Below are positions 1-5,415 of a stretch of DNA of 5,415 nt, piece by piece (the first letter of the stretch is position 1; each line of letters begins with the position of its first letter). This stretch comes from Chromatiaceae bacterium (GTDB lineage: Bacteria > Pseudomonadota > Gammaproteobacteria > Chromatiales > Chromatiaceae). Below the pieces are notes generated by a model. The model was given only the letters and a program-made list of their open reading frames with translations. It ran no database searches and was not told the origin of the DNA. The position numbers and the translations under genes are program-made. The stretch is taken from the NCBI GenBank assembly GCA_012962365.1, contig DTXR01000700.1, positions 1 through 5,415 on the forward strand, read 5' to 3'.

Positions 1-777
1 ACCGTTGTGCATCCAGTAGTTAACGAAATGGTGGCCAGTCGCTCCTTCGGATTGGGCAATTTCGTTTTCATGATGGGGAAAGGTCAGATCCGCTCCACCA
101 CCGTGAATATCGAAGGTATCACCCAGCGCCTTGGTGGACATGGCGGAGCATTCGATATGCCAGCCGGGACGGCCCTTGCCCCAGGGAGAATCCCAGGCGG
201 GCTCGCCAGGTTTTGCGGCTTTCCACAGGGCGAAATCCAGGGGATCCCGCTTCTCATCGCTGGATTCCACCCGCGCCCCTGACTTGAGGTCTTCGATGGA
301 TTTGCCGGACAGCTGTCCATAATCCTTGAAGCTGGTGACCGAATAATAGACATCGCCGCTTTCCGTGACATAGGCATGTCCTCTGTCGATGAGCCGCTGG
401 ATCATTTCCAGTATCTCGGACATGTGACCGGTCGCGCGGGGTTCGATGGTGGGCGGCAATACACCCAGCGCATCCAGGTCTTCATGCATGGCGTCGATGA
501 AGCGCTGGGTCAGCTCGGTAAAGGGTTCACTGCGCTCGTTGGCCCGCTGGATGATCTTGTCGTCGATATCGGTAATGTTGCGTACATAGGTGACATCATA
601 GCCCTTGGCCTGTAGATAACGATACACCACGTCGAAGACCACGATCATGCGCGCATGGCCCAGATGGCAGTAGTCGTAGACGGTCATGCCACAGACGTAC
701 ATGCGCACCTTGCCCGGCTCTATCGGTTGAAATTCTTCTTTTTTGTTGTGCAGATCGTTGTAAATCTGGAGGCTCAT
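1..777 (-). CDS. cysS: Cysteinyl-tRNA synthetase, N-terminal part (cut by left edge)
   Basis: Class I aminoacyl-tRNA synthetase that charges tRNA-Cys with cysteine in the cytoplasm. Translating the minus strand from the ATG at 777 gives 259 residues with no stop before the window edge. The fragment carries the catalytic Rossmann domain. It has the CGMTVY segment with Cys29, the HIGH-type motif HLGH at 38-41, the [10 protein letters not shown] segment at 67-76, [12 protein letters not shown] around 202-213 with Cys210, and [16 protein letters not shown] at 225-240 with His235 and Glu239. Cys29, Cys210, His235 and Glu239 match the zinc ligands of E. coli CysS, which bind the cysteine substrate. 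The fragment stops at YWMHNG, just before the expected KMSKS region, so the rest of the catalytic domain and the anticodon-binding domain lie outside. The start agrees with the E. coli protein; the Shine-Dalgarno is weak (GGCGGA, 3 bases upstream). It is divergent from the cyclophilin genes. Confidence 0.97.
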   Translation of the reverse strand, partial: MSLQIYNDLHNKKEEFQPIEPGKVRMYVCGMTVYDYCHLGHARMIVVFDVVYRYLQAKGYDVTYVRNITDIDDKIIQRANERSEPFTELTQRFIDAMHEDLDALGVLPPTIEPRATGHMSEILEMIQRLIDRGHAYVTESGDVYYSVTSFKDYGQLSGKSIEDLKSGARVESSDEKRDPLDFALWKAAKPGEPAWDSPWGKGRPGWHIECSAMSTKALGDTFDIHGGGADLTFPHHENEIAQSEGATGHHFVNYWMHNG

Positions 778-801
778 TATTCCGCCGTGGTCTGGTTCCA
801 A

Positions 802-830
802 TGTATAGAATCGAACGACATCCCGATCAC
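802..830 (-). promoter_or_regulatory. Weak candidate promoter for cysS
   Basis: On the minus strand, a TATACA -10-like hexamer (802-807) lies 17 bases downstream of a poor -35-like GTGATC (825-830). Transcription would start near 795, leaving a short leader before the cysS ATG at 777. The match is 4/6 for the -10 and 3/6 for the -35. The -35 abuts the edge of the inverted repeat that begins at 830. This is inference from sequence resemblance only. Confidence 0.2.
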
Positions 831-898
831 GTCATTCCAGCGTAGGCCGGAATACAGAACTGTCAAAAGCCTGATTCCCGGCCTGTGCCGGGATGACG
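830..898. repeat. REP-like imperfect inverted repeat (CGTCAT...ATGACG)
   Basis: The outer ends are CGTCAT (830-835) and ATGACG (893-898). The left arm (about 831-855) and the reverse complement of the right arm (about 873-897) agree at roughly 20 of 24 positions. Each arm can also fold alone: the right arm has a perfect 7-bp stem TCCCGGC/GCCGGGA around a 4-base loop, and the left arm has an imperfect stem ATTCCAGC/GCCGGAAT. The pattern GTCATTCC..C..AGGC.GGAAT.CAG resembles short palindromic repeats dispersed in intergenic DNA of many proteobacteria. A further GATGAC/GTCATC pair (892-897, 905-910) extends the fold. The repeat sits between two divergent genes, so it is unlikely to be a terminator and is better explained as a dispersed non-coding element. 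Copy number cannot be seen here. Confidence 0.7.
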
Positions 899-998
899 AA
901 AGCTGTCATCCGCATATCCGCGCAATTTTACCCTATACCTTGTCCAGCGCACAGTTGTATCATAGACGATTGTTTTGTAACCGCTGTGAGTCAAGAAT

Positions 999-1562
999 AT
1001 GAACAGACTTCTACTATCCCTGCTGTTTGCGCTGAGCGTTGGCTCGGCAGCACTGGCGGAACCTGTCAAGGTGGTCATGGAAACCAGCAAGGGCGATATC
1101 GAACTGAGCCTGGACCAGGACAAAGCCCCCATTAGCGTAGCCAACTTCCTGCGCTATGTGGACGAAGGCTTCTACAATGGCACCATCTTTCACCGGGTCA
1201 TCTCCGGCTTCATGATACAGGGCGGCGGCATGGGTGAAGACATGCAGAAGAACCCCACCCACGAGCCGATCAAGAACGAAGCCAAGAACGGCCTGAAGAA
1301 CCAGCGCGGCAGCATCGCCATGGCGCGCACCGGCGACCCGCATTCCGCCACCACCCAGTTCTTCATCAATCACAAAGACAACACCAACCTGGACTATCCC
1401 AGCTTCGATGGCTGGGGTTATGCCGTGTTCGGCAAAGTCACCAAGGGTATGGACGTGGTGGATGGCATTGCCGCCACGCCCACCGCCGTCAAGAACGGTC
1501 GTCGTGACGTACCCGTCGAGACCATCCTGATCAAATCTGTCAAACGCGTGGAAACCAAATAA
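999..1562 (+). CDS. ppiA: Exported cyclophilin-type peptidyl-prolyl isomerase (PpiA-like)
   Basis: A 187-residue cyclophilin that should catalyse cis-trans isomerisation of X-Pro bonds in exported proteins. Residues 1-20 form a signal peptide: Met-Asn-Arg, a leucine-rich core, then ALA before Glu21, a good signal peptidase I site, so the mature protein is periplasmic. Cyclophilin motifs follow: FHRVI 64-68 with catalytic Arg66, FMIQGGG 71-77 with Phe71 and Gln74, AMART 107-111, QFFIN 120-124 and YAVFGKV 141-147. Length and layout match E. coli PpiA. The position equivalent to human CypA Trp121, normally Phe in the E. coli enzymes, appears to be Asn130. The ATG at 999 has only a weak upstream purine stretch, but the signal peptide begins right after it. 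The gene runs directly into a paralogous cyclophilin with no spacer. The symbol is by analogy; the exported location is inferred from the signal peptide. Confidence 0.93.
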   Translation: MNRLLLSLLFALSVGSAALAEPVKVVMETSKGDIELSLDQDKAPISVANFLRYVDEGFYNGTIFHRVISGFMIQGGGMGEDMQKNPTHEPIKNEAKNGLKNQRGSIAMARTGDPHSATTQFFINHKDNTNLDYPSFDGWGYAVFGKVTKGMDVVDGIAATPTAVKNGRRDVPVETILIKSVKRVETK

Positions 1563-2051
1563 ATGATTACACTGAAAACCAACATGGGCGATATCGTCAT
1601 CGAACTGGACGAGGAAAAAGCCCCCATCAGCTCCGAGAACTTCAAGCAATATGTGCGCGACGGCTTTTACGACGGCGTGATCTTTCACCGTGTCATTCCA
1701 AATTTCATGATACAGGGCGGCGGTTTCATGCCGGACATGATGCAAAAAGCCACCCGTGAACCCATCGAGAACGAAGCCAAAAACGGCCTGAGCAATGAAA
1801 AATACACCCTGGCCATGGCCCGCACCATGGAGCCCCACTCCGCCAGCGCCCAGTTCTTCATCAACACCAAGGACAACAGCTTCCTCGACTACCCCGGTCA
1901 GGACGGCTGGGGCTACGCGGTGTTCGGCAAGGTGGTCGAAGGCACCGATGTGGTGGACAAGATCGAGAAAGTCGAAACCGGCAACAAGGCAGGGCACTCC
2001 GATGTGCCTGTAGAGCCGGTGGTGATCGAAAAGGCTGAAATCAGCGAGTAA
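1563..2051 (+). CDS. ppiB: Cytoplasmic cyclophilin-type peptidyl-prolyl isomerase (PpiB)
   Basis: A 162-residue cyclophilin without a signal peptide, so a cytoplasmic peptidyl-prolyl isomerase; the length is typical of PpiB. Motifs are FHRVI 41-45 (catalytic Arg43), FMIQGGG 48-54, QFFIN 97-101, then SFLDYP with the aromatic Phe usual in bacterial enzymes, and YAVFGKV. Its ATG follows the TAA of the upstream cyclophilin at once (TAA-ATG, 1560-1565), and its only upstream ribosome-binding candidate is a weak TGGA inside the end of that gene, so translation probably depends on coupling with it. My hand alignment gives about 93 identities over about 160 positions with the upstream protein. They share a 20-base exact match (1209-1228 and 1704-1723) that includes the same uncommon ATA codon. 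A ppiB next to cysS and lpxH is known from other gammaproteobacteria. Confidence 0.95.
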   Translation: MITLKTNMGDIVIELDEEKAPISSENFKQYVRDGFYDGVIFHRVIPNFMIQGGGFMPDMMQKATREPIENEAKNGLSNEKYTLAMARTMEPHSASAQFFINTKDNSFLDYPGQDGWGYAVFGKVVEGTDVVDKIEKVETGNKAGHSDVPVEPVVIEKAEISE

Positions 2052-2062
2052 TACCTCGCTCT

Positions 2063-2140
2063 GGGACAAGCCGGCATCCAGAACGCAGGTCTGGCAAAAC
2101 GCAGTGCACTCAACCTGCCAAACCGGATGACGGCTTTCCC
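2063..2140. repeat. Nested inverted repeats between ppiB and lpxH
   Basis: An outer pair, AAGCCGGCATCC (2068-2079) and GGATGACGGCTT (2125-2136), matches as an inverted repeat at 11 of 12 positions. GGG (2063-2065) and CCC (2138-2140) extend it across a small bulge. Inside the loop lies a second, perfect 6-bp pair, GCAGGT (2085-2090) and ACCTGC (2113-2118). The transcript could form a two-tier hairpin of about 78 bases. There is no uridine tract after it, so it is not a standard intrinsic terminator. It could be a degenerate REP-like element, an mRNA 3' stabiliser for ppiB, or a structure that limits read-through into lpxH; the sequence does not decide. Confidence 0.45.
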
Positions 2141-2153
2141 GCACCACACAGCC

Positions 2154-2882
2154 ATGTCCCACATACTCTTTATTTCAGACCTGCACCTCTCCCCGGCCAC
2201 CCCGGAAATCGTACAGCAGTTTCAGCGGTTCCTGTCCGGCGATTCTGTTGGGACAGCCGATGCCCTGTATATTCTGGGCGATCTGTTCGATGCCTGGATC
2301 GGCGACGATGACCCCTCCTCCTTCGCAGCGCAGATCAGGGAGATGCTGCAGGAAGCGGGGCGGCATACGCACCTGTACTTCCAGCACGGCAATCGGGATT
2401 TCCTTCTGGGGGAGGATTTTGCCCACGCCGTCAACCTGACGCTGTTGCCGGAGGAGCATGTCATTCAGATCGCCGGCCAGCCGGTGCTGCTGCTGCACGG
2501 CGACCAGCTATGCACGGACGACACGGACTATCAGCAGGCCAGAAAGCTGTTTCGCAGTCCGGAATTCCGCGCCCAGGCCATGGCCATGAGTATTCCCCAG
2601 CGCATGCAGAAAGCCGCCGAAATCCGCCAGATGAGCGGCGAAGCCAAGGCGACGAAGTCTTCAGACATCATGGATGTAAACCAGCAGGCAGTCGAAGCCA
2701 TCATGCGCAAGCACGGCGTGCGGCGCCTGATTCACGGACATACCCATCGCCCGCAAACCCACACATTCGATCTCGACAGTCATCAGGCAGAGCGCATCGT
2801 GCTGACTGACTGGCAGGCGACCGCTTCCGGCGCATTACAGGTAGAGACTGACAGCGGAAAAATGCGGACTGTAACGGTCTGA
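2154..2882 (+). CDS. lpxH: UDP-2,3-diacylglucosamine diphosphatase
   Basis: Peripheral membrane calcineurin-like phosphoesterase that splits UDP-2,3-diacylglucosamine into lipid X and UMP, a step of lipid A synthesis on the cytoplasmic face of the inner membrane. With the start at 2154 the product has 242 residues, close to E. coli LpxH. The metal-binding set is complete: Asp9 and His11 (SDLHL), Asp43 (ILGDLFDAWIGDDDP), Asn80 (GNRDFLLG), His115 (HGD), and His196 and His198 (HGHTHRP). The LCTDD and IMDVNQ segments match E. coli LpxH and separate it from generic phosphoesterases. An ATG at 2127 would add nine residues, but it lies inside an inverted-repeat arm and puts extra residues before the conserved N-terminal strand, so 2154 is preferred; neither start has a clear Shine-Dalgarno. 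The gene lies about 100 bases after ppiB, probably in the same transcript, and ends one base from a convergent gene. Confidence 0.96.
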   Translation: MSHILFISDLHLSPATPEIVQQFQRFLSGDSVGTADALYILGDLFDAWIGDDDPSSFAAQIREMLQEAGRHTHLYFQHGNRDFLLGEDFAHAVNLTLLPEEHVIQIAGQPVLLLHGDQLCTDDTDYQQARKLFRSPEFRAQAMAMSIPQRMQKAAEIRQMSGEAKATKSSDIMDVNQQAVEAIMRKHGVRRLIHGHTHRPQTHTFDLDSHQAERIVLTDWQATASGALQVETDSGKMRTVTV

Positions 2883-2883
2883 G

Positions 2884-3570
2884 CTATTTCCAGGCCGCAG
2901 GTTCAACCCGCTCGAACCCGTCCGGCACGGCGAAGATATCGTCCGCCACCTCATAGCCCTTCCTGAAATCCACCAGCATACGCCGTTTGCCACCCATGAC
3001 GTCCAGCAGGGGCAAACCATGTGCAAACGCACGCTGGGGAGCATAGATATATTCGCTCAGCTCACAACTGTTTTCTGTGTATCCCGGTGAGTCCACCGCA
3101 GGATATTGCATGCGTGCCAGCGCCTGGTACAGCTCACTCATGGCAGATACGGCAGCTGACATCGTATTTTTTATAACGACAAGTTCCCGGCAGATCTCCC
3201 CATTGCTCAGCAGCTGTAGGTTTTCCGGTTGCTGCCCGGCAACCTGTGGCGCATCCGGGTCTGTACTCATCTTTTCATTCAGCAGCATTCCGGCTGGTGG
3301 CATAGGCTGAAAAGCGGGGGGGTTCATCTCGAACACCGTCTTCTCCAAGGGATCGACATTGAAGATCTTCTTCATCTGCCGATCATAGATGGTGTAACCC
3401 TCGCCCGGCGCACCCCCCTCATCCAGTCGCAAAAACCTGCTGGTGACAAGAATTCGGCTGACATATTTGTCCACGCCTGGCTCCTGCACCTGGTAGACGA
3501 GCAGATCCGCTTCGCCCGCATACAACAGGGTCGAAACAAACAACAGGGATACAGCAATTACTTGGCGCAC
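2884..3570 (-). CDS. Exported protein of unknown function, GTG start
   Basis: A 228-residue protein I do not recognise. Residues 1-18 look like a signal peptide: Arg2, a hydrophobic core VIAVSLLFVSTLL, and LYA before Gly19; there is no lipobox cysteine, so a soluble periplasmic product is likely. The mature part starts with a strand-like DLLVYQVQE, followed by RILVTSRFLRLDEG, GYTIYDRQMKKIFNVDP and KTVFEMNPP. This run of alternating short strands recalls LolA/LolB or DUF4412-like half-barrels, but that is only an impression. A Pro/Met-rich linker covers about 84-117. Two cysteines, 127 and 169, could form a disulfide. The GTG start (3568-3570) is chosen because a strong TGGAGG (3575-3580) sits 4 bases upstream. 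It overlaps the DUF455 gene by 13 bases, so the two are probably translationally coupled and may act together. Confidence 0.85.
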   Translation of the reverse strand: MRQVIAVSLLFVSTLLYAGEADLLVYQVQEPGVDKYVSRILVTSRFLRLDEGGAPGEGYTIYDRQMKKIFNVDPLEKTVFEMNPPAFQPMPPAGMLLNEKMSTDPDAPQVAGQQPENLQLLSNGEICRELVVIKNTMSAAVSAMSELYQALARMQYPAVDSPGYTENSCELSEYIYAPQRAFAHGLPLLDVMGGKRRMLVDFRKGYEVADDIFAVPDGFERVEPAAWK

Positions 3571-4364
3571 AACGCCTCCAGATGGTTGAGTTCATTTTGT
3601 GAAAAGCCGGCGGCGAGGCGGGCTTCCTTGTGCAGGGGGCAGCTCATGTGACCATGCAAGTATTCATCGATGAGCGAGAAATAGGTTTCTTCGGTATCGA
3701 GGTTGCGCTGCTCGCAGAGGTAGTTGAACCAGCGGGACCCGGCTTCGACGTGCCCCACTTCATCCCTGAGGATGATCTCCAGCACGGCCACGCTTTCCCT
3801 GTCGCCGATACCCTGAAACTTCTGCATAATGCCCGGCGTCACATCCAGCCCCCGCGCTTCCATCACCCGCGGCACCATTGCCATACGCACCAGCAGATCA
3901 TGCGAGGTCTTCTGTGCCAGTTCCCACAAGCCGTTGTGGGCCGGATAATCGCCGTAGTCGTACCCCAGGTCATTCAGCCGTTGGCGCACCAGGCCGAAGT
4001 GATACACCTCTTCTGCCGCCACCTTTATCCAGTCCGAATAGAAGCCCTCAGGCAGGTGAGCGAAGCGGTACACGGCATCCAGCGCCAAGTTGATGGCATT
4101 GAATTCGATGTGGGCAATGGCATGGAGCATGGCCGCCTGTCCTTCCACCGTACCCAGCCGACGGCGGGGAACCTGCCGGGGGGATACCAGCTCGGGTTTC
4201 TCCGGCTGACCTGCCTTGTCCACAACCGGCAGATCACCGGAAGGCTGGAGGCTGAGCTTGCCGGCCTCCCAGGCCTGTTGCAGCCTCCCGACACACGCCG
4301 ACTTCGTATCAGGATTGGTTTGCAGCAGGCATTCCAGGGCACACTCGTGAACAGTCTTTATCAT
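3558..4364 (-). CDS. DUF455 family ferritin-like di-iron protein
   Basis: A 268-residue cytoplasmic protein, no signal peptide or membrane segment. It matches the DUF455 ferritin-like family, distantly related to the tRNA hydroxylase MiaE. Segments that show this are HAIAHIEFNAINLALDA (81-97), AAEEVYHFGLVRQRL (116-130), a middle helix with VMEARGLD (167-174), ILRDEVGHVEAG (198-209), and a C-terminal CPLHKEARLAAGFSQNEL (242-259), the typical family ending. Carboxylate and histidine residues are spaced as for a four-helix di-iron site: Glu87, Glu119/His122, Glu169, Glu202/His205. This suggests an iron-dependent oxygenase or oxidase, but the substrate is not known to me and the ligand assignment is inferred from spacing. 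Three cysteines (8, 12, 24) lie near the N terminus. The ATG at 4364 lacks a good Shine-Dalgarno and has a -10-like TACAAT six bases upstream. The 3' end overlaps the exported-protein gene. Confidence 0.88.
   Translation of the reverse strand: MIKTVHECALECLLQTNPDTKSACVGRLQQAWEAGKLSLQPSGDLPVVDKAGQPEKPELVSPRQVPRRRLGTVEGQAAMLHAIAHIEFNAINLALDAVYRFAHLPEGFYSDWIKVAAEEVYHFGLVRQRLNDLGYDYGDYPAHNGLWELAQKTSHDLLVRMAMVPRVMEARGLDVTPGIMQKFQGIGDRESVAVLEIILRDEVGHVEAGSRWFNYLCEQRNLDTEETYFSLIDEYLHGHMSCPLHKEARLAAGFSQNELNHLEALCAK
3571..3580 (-). promoter_or_regulatory. Strong Shine-Dalgarno supporting the GTG start
   Basis: TGGAGG on the minus strand (3575-3580) lies 4 bases before the GTG at 3568-3570, within the last codons of the DUF455 gene. 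It is the best ribosome-binding site in the window. It fixes the start of the exported protein and explains how a gene whose start overlaps its neighbour can be translated. Confidence 0.8.
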
Positions 4365-4370
4365 CTCTGA

Positions 4371-4400
4371 ATTGTAGCAGGGGCATTTTTCAAAGACTAA
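4371..4400 (-). promoter_or_regulatory. Candidate promoter of the DUF455 gene, possibly giving a leaderless mRNA
   Basis: On the minus strand TACAAT (4371-4376) matches the -10 consensus at 5 of 6 positions. A poor -35-like TTAGTC (4395-4400) lies 18 bases upstream. The predicted transcription start, 7 bases past the -10, falls on the A of the ATG at 4364. If real, the mRNA has no leader, which fits the absence of a proper Shine-Dalgarno. The -35 is weak, so this is a tentative call. Confidence 0.35.
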
Positions 4401-4402
4401 CC

Positions 4403-4414
4403 GAAGCCTGCTTC
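4403..4414. repeat. Short palindrome upstream of the DUF455 gene
   Basis: GAAGC (4403-4407) and GCTTC (4410-4414) form a perfect 5-bp inverted repeat with a 2-base centre. It lies just upstream of the candidate -35 of the DUF455 promoter, about 40-50 bases before the predicted transcription start, where an activator site could sit. Such a short palindrome also occurs by chance. Confidence 0.2.
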
Positions 4415-4494
4415 AATTCAAGATCAAGTATTCCTGATTGAGAACGTCGTTCAAATGCTCGGGGGAACCTGACCATTCTATTGCGGCCCTGGGA

Positions 4495-4516
4495 ATTGCA
4501 GCTAGAACTCTGCAAT
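4495..4516 (-). terminator. Weak hairpin after the glycerate kinase gene
   Basis: ATTGCAG (4495-4501) and CTGCAAT (4510-4516) form a perfect 7-bp stem with an 8-base loop, 16 bases beyond the stop codon of the minus-strand glycerate kinase gene. No run of U follows on that strand (the sequence continues TCCCAGGGCC), so it is a poor intrinsic terminator and may instead be a 3'-end stabilising or pausing hairpin. It makes some separation from the DUF455 gene downstream plausible. Confidence 0.3.
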
Positions 4517-4532
4517 CAGGACATGGGAGCTT

Positions 4533-5415
4533 TCAGGAACGGGTGGGCAACTTCAATCCAATGAGCAGGTCCATGACGTTGGTGCCGGTCGGCCCGGTGT
4601 CGATCAGGTCACCGGTTGCTTCAAGAATACTGCCGCTATCGGCCTGCCGCAGCGCCAGCTCGGGGCTGAAGCCCGCATCCAGCGCCCGCTGCCAGGTCTG
4701 TCCATCGACCAGCGCACCGGCATCGCCACCCGGTCCGTCACTGCCATCCGTGCCCGCGGCCAGTATGAACATATCATCACAGCCGGCGATTTCCCTTGCA
4801 GCCGACAGGGCCAGATGCTGATTTCTACCACCTCGCCCCGGATCCTGGGGCAGCACGACGGTGGTTTCCCCACCCAGTACATGCACGCCCGGCGGGGCTT
4901 CTTTGAGGAGCCGCACAAAAGCCACGCCTTGCTCTTTCGCATCACCAAGCAGTTGGGGATATTCAGACCAGGCCGCGTAACCGAGTGACTGCGCCTGATC
5001 CGCAGCTGTTTTCACAGCCTGTTCAGACGTGGCAACGAGAAAGTGCGGCACCGAAGCATCTGCAGACACAATCGCTGGCGGGAGCAGCGAGGCCAACCAT
5101 TCAGGCAGGTCTGAAGTAGTCTCAGGCTCCCGGTTTCTACACAGAAGCCCTGAACCAATCACACCATAATCATCACCCGGCACATCGGAAATGAGTAGCA
5201 CCGTTGCTGGCCGGGCATTCAGATACCTCAATAGCCCGCCTCCCTTGATTGCCGACAGGCGACATCGCAGGCTGTTCATGGCATGGATGTCCAGGCCGCT
5301 GGCCAGCGACCACCGATTCAATCTCTGCAGAGCATCGAGCGTCACGCCGGGACGAAGCGCCTCGACCAGGCTGGAAGTACCGCCGGAAATCAGGAACAGC
5401 AAGGGCCTGTCGCCT
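4533..5415 (-). CDS. Glycerate kinase type 2 (DUF4147/MOFRL family), 3' part cut by right edge
   Basis: About 293 C-terminal residues; the reading frame stays open to the right edge (GDRPLLFLISGG...), so the true start lies outside. The family phosphorylates D-glycerate to 2-phosphoglycerate with ATP in the cytoplasm; older annotations call it hydroxypyruvate reductase TtuD. Visible DUF4147 parts are FLISGGTSSL near the edge, a segment ending RCRLSAIKGGGL, and VLLISDVPGDD (about 5160-5200). The C-terminal MOFRL domain starts near GGETTVVLPQDPGRGGRNQ (about 4820-4880), followed by LAAGTDGSDGPGGDAGALVD and a terminal DTGPTGTNVMDLLIGLKL. Two departures stand out: IGSGLL where the family usually has a SGPT-type sequence, and GPGGDAG where GPTDAAG is usual. 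Whether it uses glycerate or a related acid cannot be decided. It is on the same strand as, and 168 bases upstream of, the DUF455 gene. Confidence 0.9.
   Translation of the reverse strand, partial: GDRPLLFLISGGTSSLVEALRPGVTLDALQRLNRWSLASGLDIHAMNSLRCRLSAIKGGGLLRYLNARPATVLLISDVPGDDYGVIGSGLLCRNREPETTSDLPEWLASLLPPAIVSADASVPHFLVATSEQAVKTAADQAQSLGYAAWSEYPQLLGDAKEQGVAFVRLLKEAPPGVHVLGGETTVVLPQDPGRGGRNQHLALSAAREIAGCDDMFILAAGTDGSDGPGGDAGALVDGQTWQRALDAGFSPELALRQADSGSILEATGDLIDTGPTGTNVMDLLIGLKLPTRS

Noticed and set aside
926..963. Sigma-70 promoter for ppiA
   Set aside because: TATCAT (958-963) and TATACC (934-939) are possible -10 elements, but neither has a -35 at acceptable spacing, so no promoter is called.
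655..1002. Plus-strand open frame covering the start of cysS and the intergenic repeat
   Set aside because: It crosses coding DNA of cysS and the REP-like repeat and shows no recognisable protein; the intergenic part is better explained as non-coding.
2127..2153. Upstream ATG extending lpxH by nine residues
   Set aside because: It lies within an inverted-repeat arm, has no ribosome-binding site and adds residues before the conserved N-terminal strand of LpxH.
1014..2162. Long minus-strand open frame (382 residues) antisense to both cyclophilins
   Set aside because: It lies opposite two clear cyclophilin genes. Its translation is rich in His, Val, Gly and Asp without family motifs, and its internal repetition simply mirrors the two paralogs. 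It is a codon-usage shadow.
3630..4370. Plus-strand open frame of 246 residues over the DUF455 gene
   Set aside because: Antisense to a gene with clear family motifs; its own translation shows no domain and it has no supporting upstream signal.
4442..4452. GAACG-T-CGTTC palindrome as an operator
   Set aside because: Only 5 bp per arm, flanks do not extend the symmetry, and it matches no regulator site I can name.
5400..5402. TTG as a start codon for the glycerate kinase
   Set aside because: The frame stays open upstream to the window edge with family-like residues (GDRPLL), so this codon is internal.

Overview
This window looks like a chromosomal housekeeping region of a gammaproteobacterium with moderately high GC. 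The cysS / cyclophilin / lpxH neighbourhood is a known gammaproteobacterial arrangement (E. coli keeps cysS, ppiB and lpxH together), and lpxH implies a Gram-negative cell that makes lipid A. The species cannot be fixed from sequence alone. Nothing points to a phage, plasmid, insertion sequence, CRISPR array or defence island.

Left part (1-2882). The 5' part of cysS (cysteinyl-tRNA synthetase) lies on the minus strand and runs off the left edge just before the KMSKS region. A 221-base divergent intergenic region follows and carries a REP-like inverted repeat (830-898). On the plus strand come two tandem cyclophilin genes with no base between stop and start: a signal-peptide-bearing PpiA-like protein, then a cytoplasmic PpiB-like protein. 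About 58% of aligned residues are identical between them (hand count), so they look like a tandem duplication specialised for two compartments. About 100 bases with nested inverted repeats separate ppiB from lpxH (UDP-2,3-diacylglucosamine diphosphatase, lipid A synthesis). lpxH ends one base from a gene on the opposite strand.

Right part (2884-5415), all minus strand. In transcription order there is a 3' part of a type-2 glycerate kinase (DUF4147/MOFRL family, cut by the right edge), a 168-base gap, a DUF455 ferritin-like protein with an apparently complete six-ligand di-iron set, and, overlapping its 3' end by 13 bases, a GTG-started exported protein of unknown function. The last two look translationally coupled and are the most interesting functional pairing here.

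I did not find a clear previously undescribed system. The points most worth a second look are the DUF455/exported-protein pair, the tandem cyclophilins with a non-aromatic residue in one active site, two intergenic inverted-repeat structures, a possible leaderless promoter for the DUF455 gene, and the extreme tail-to-tail packing at 2880-2886.
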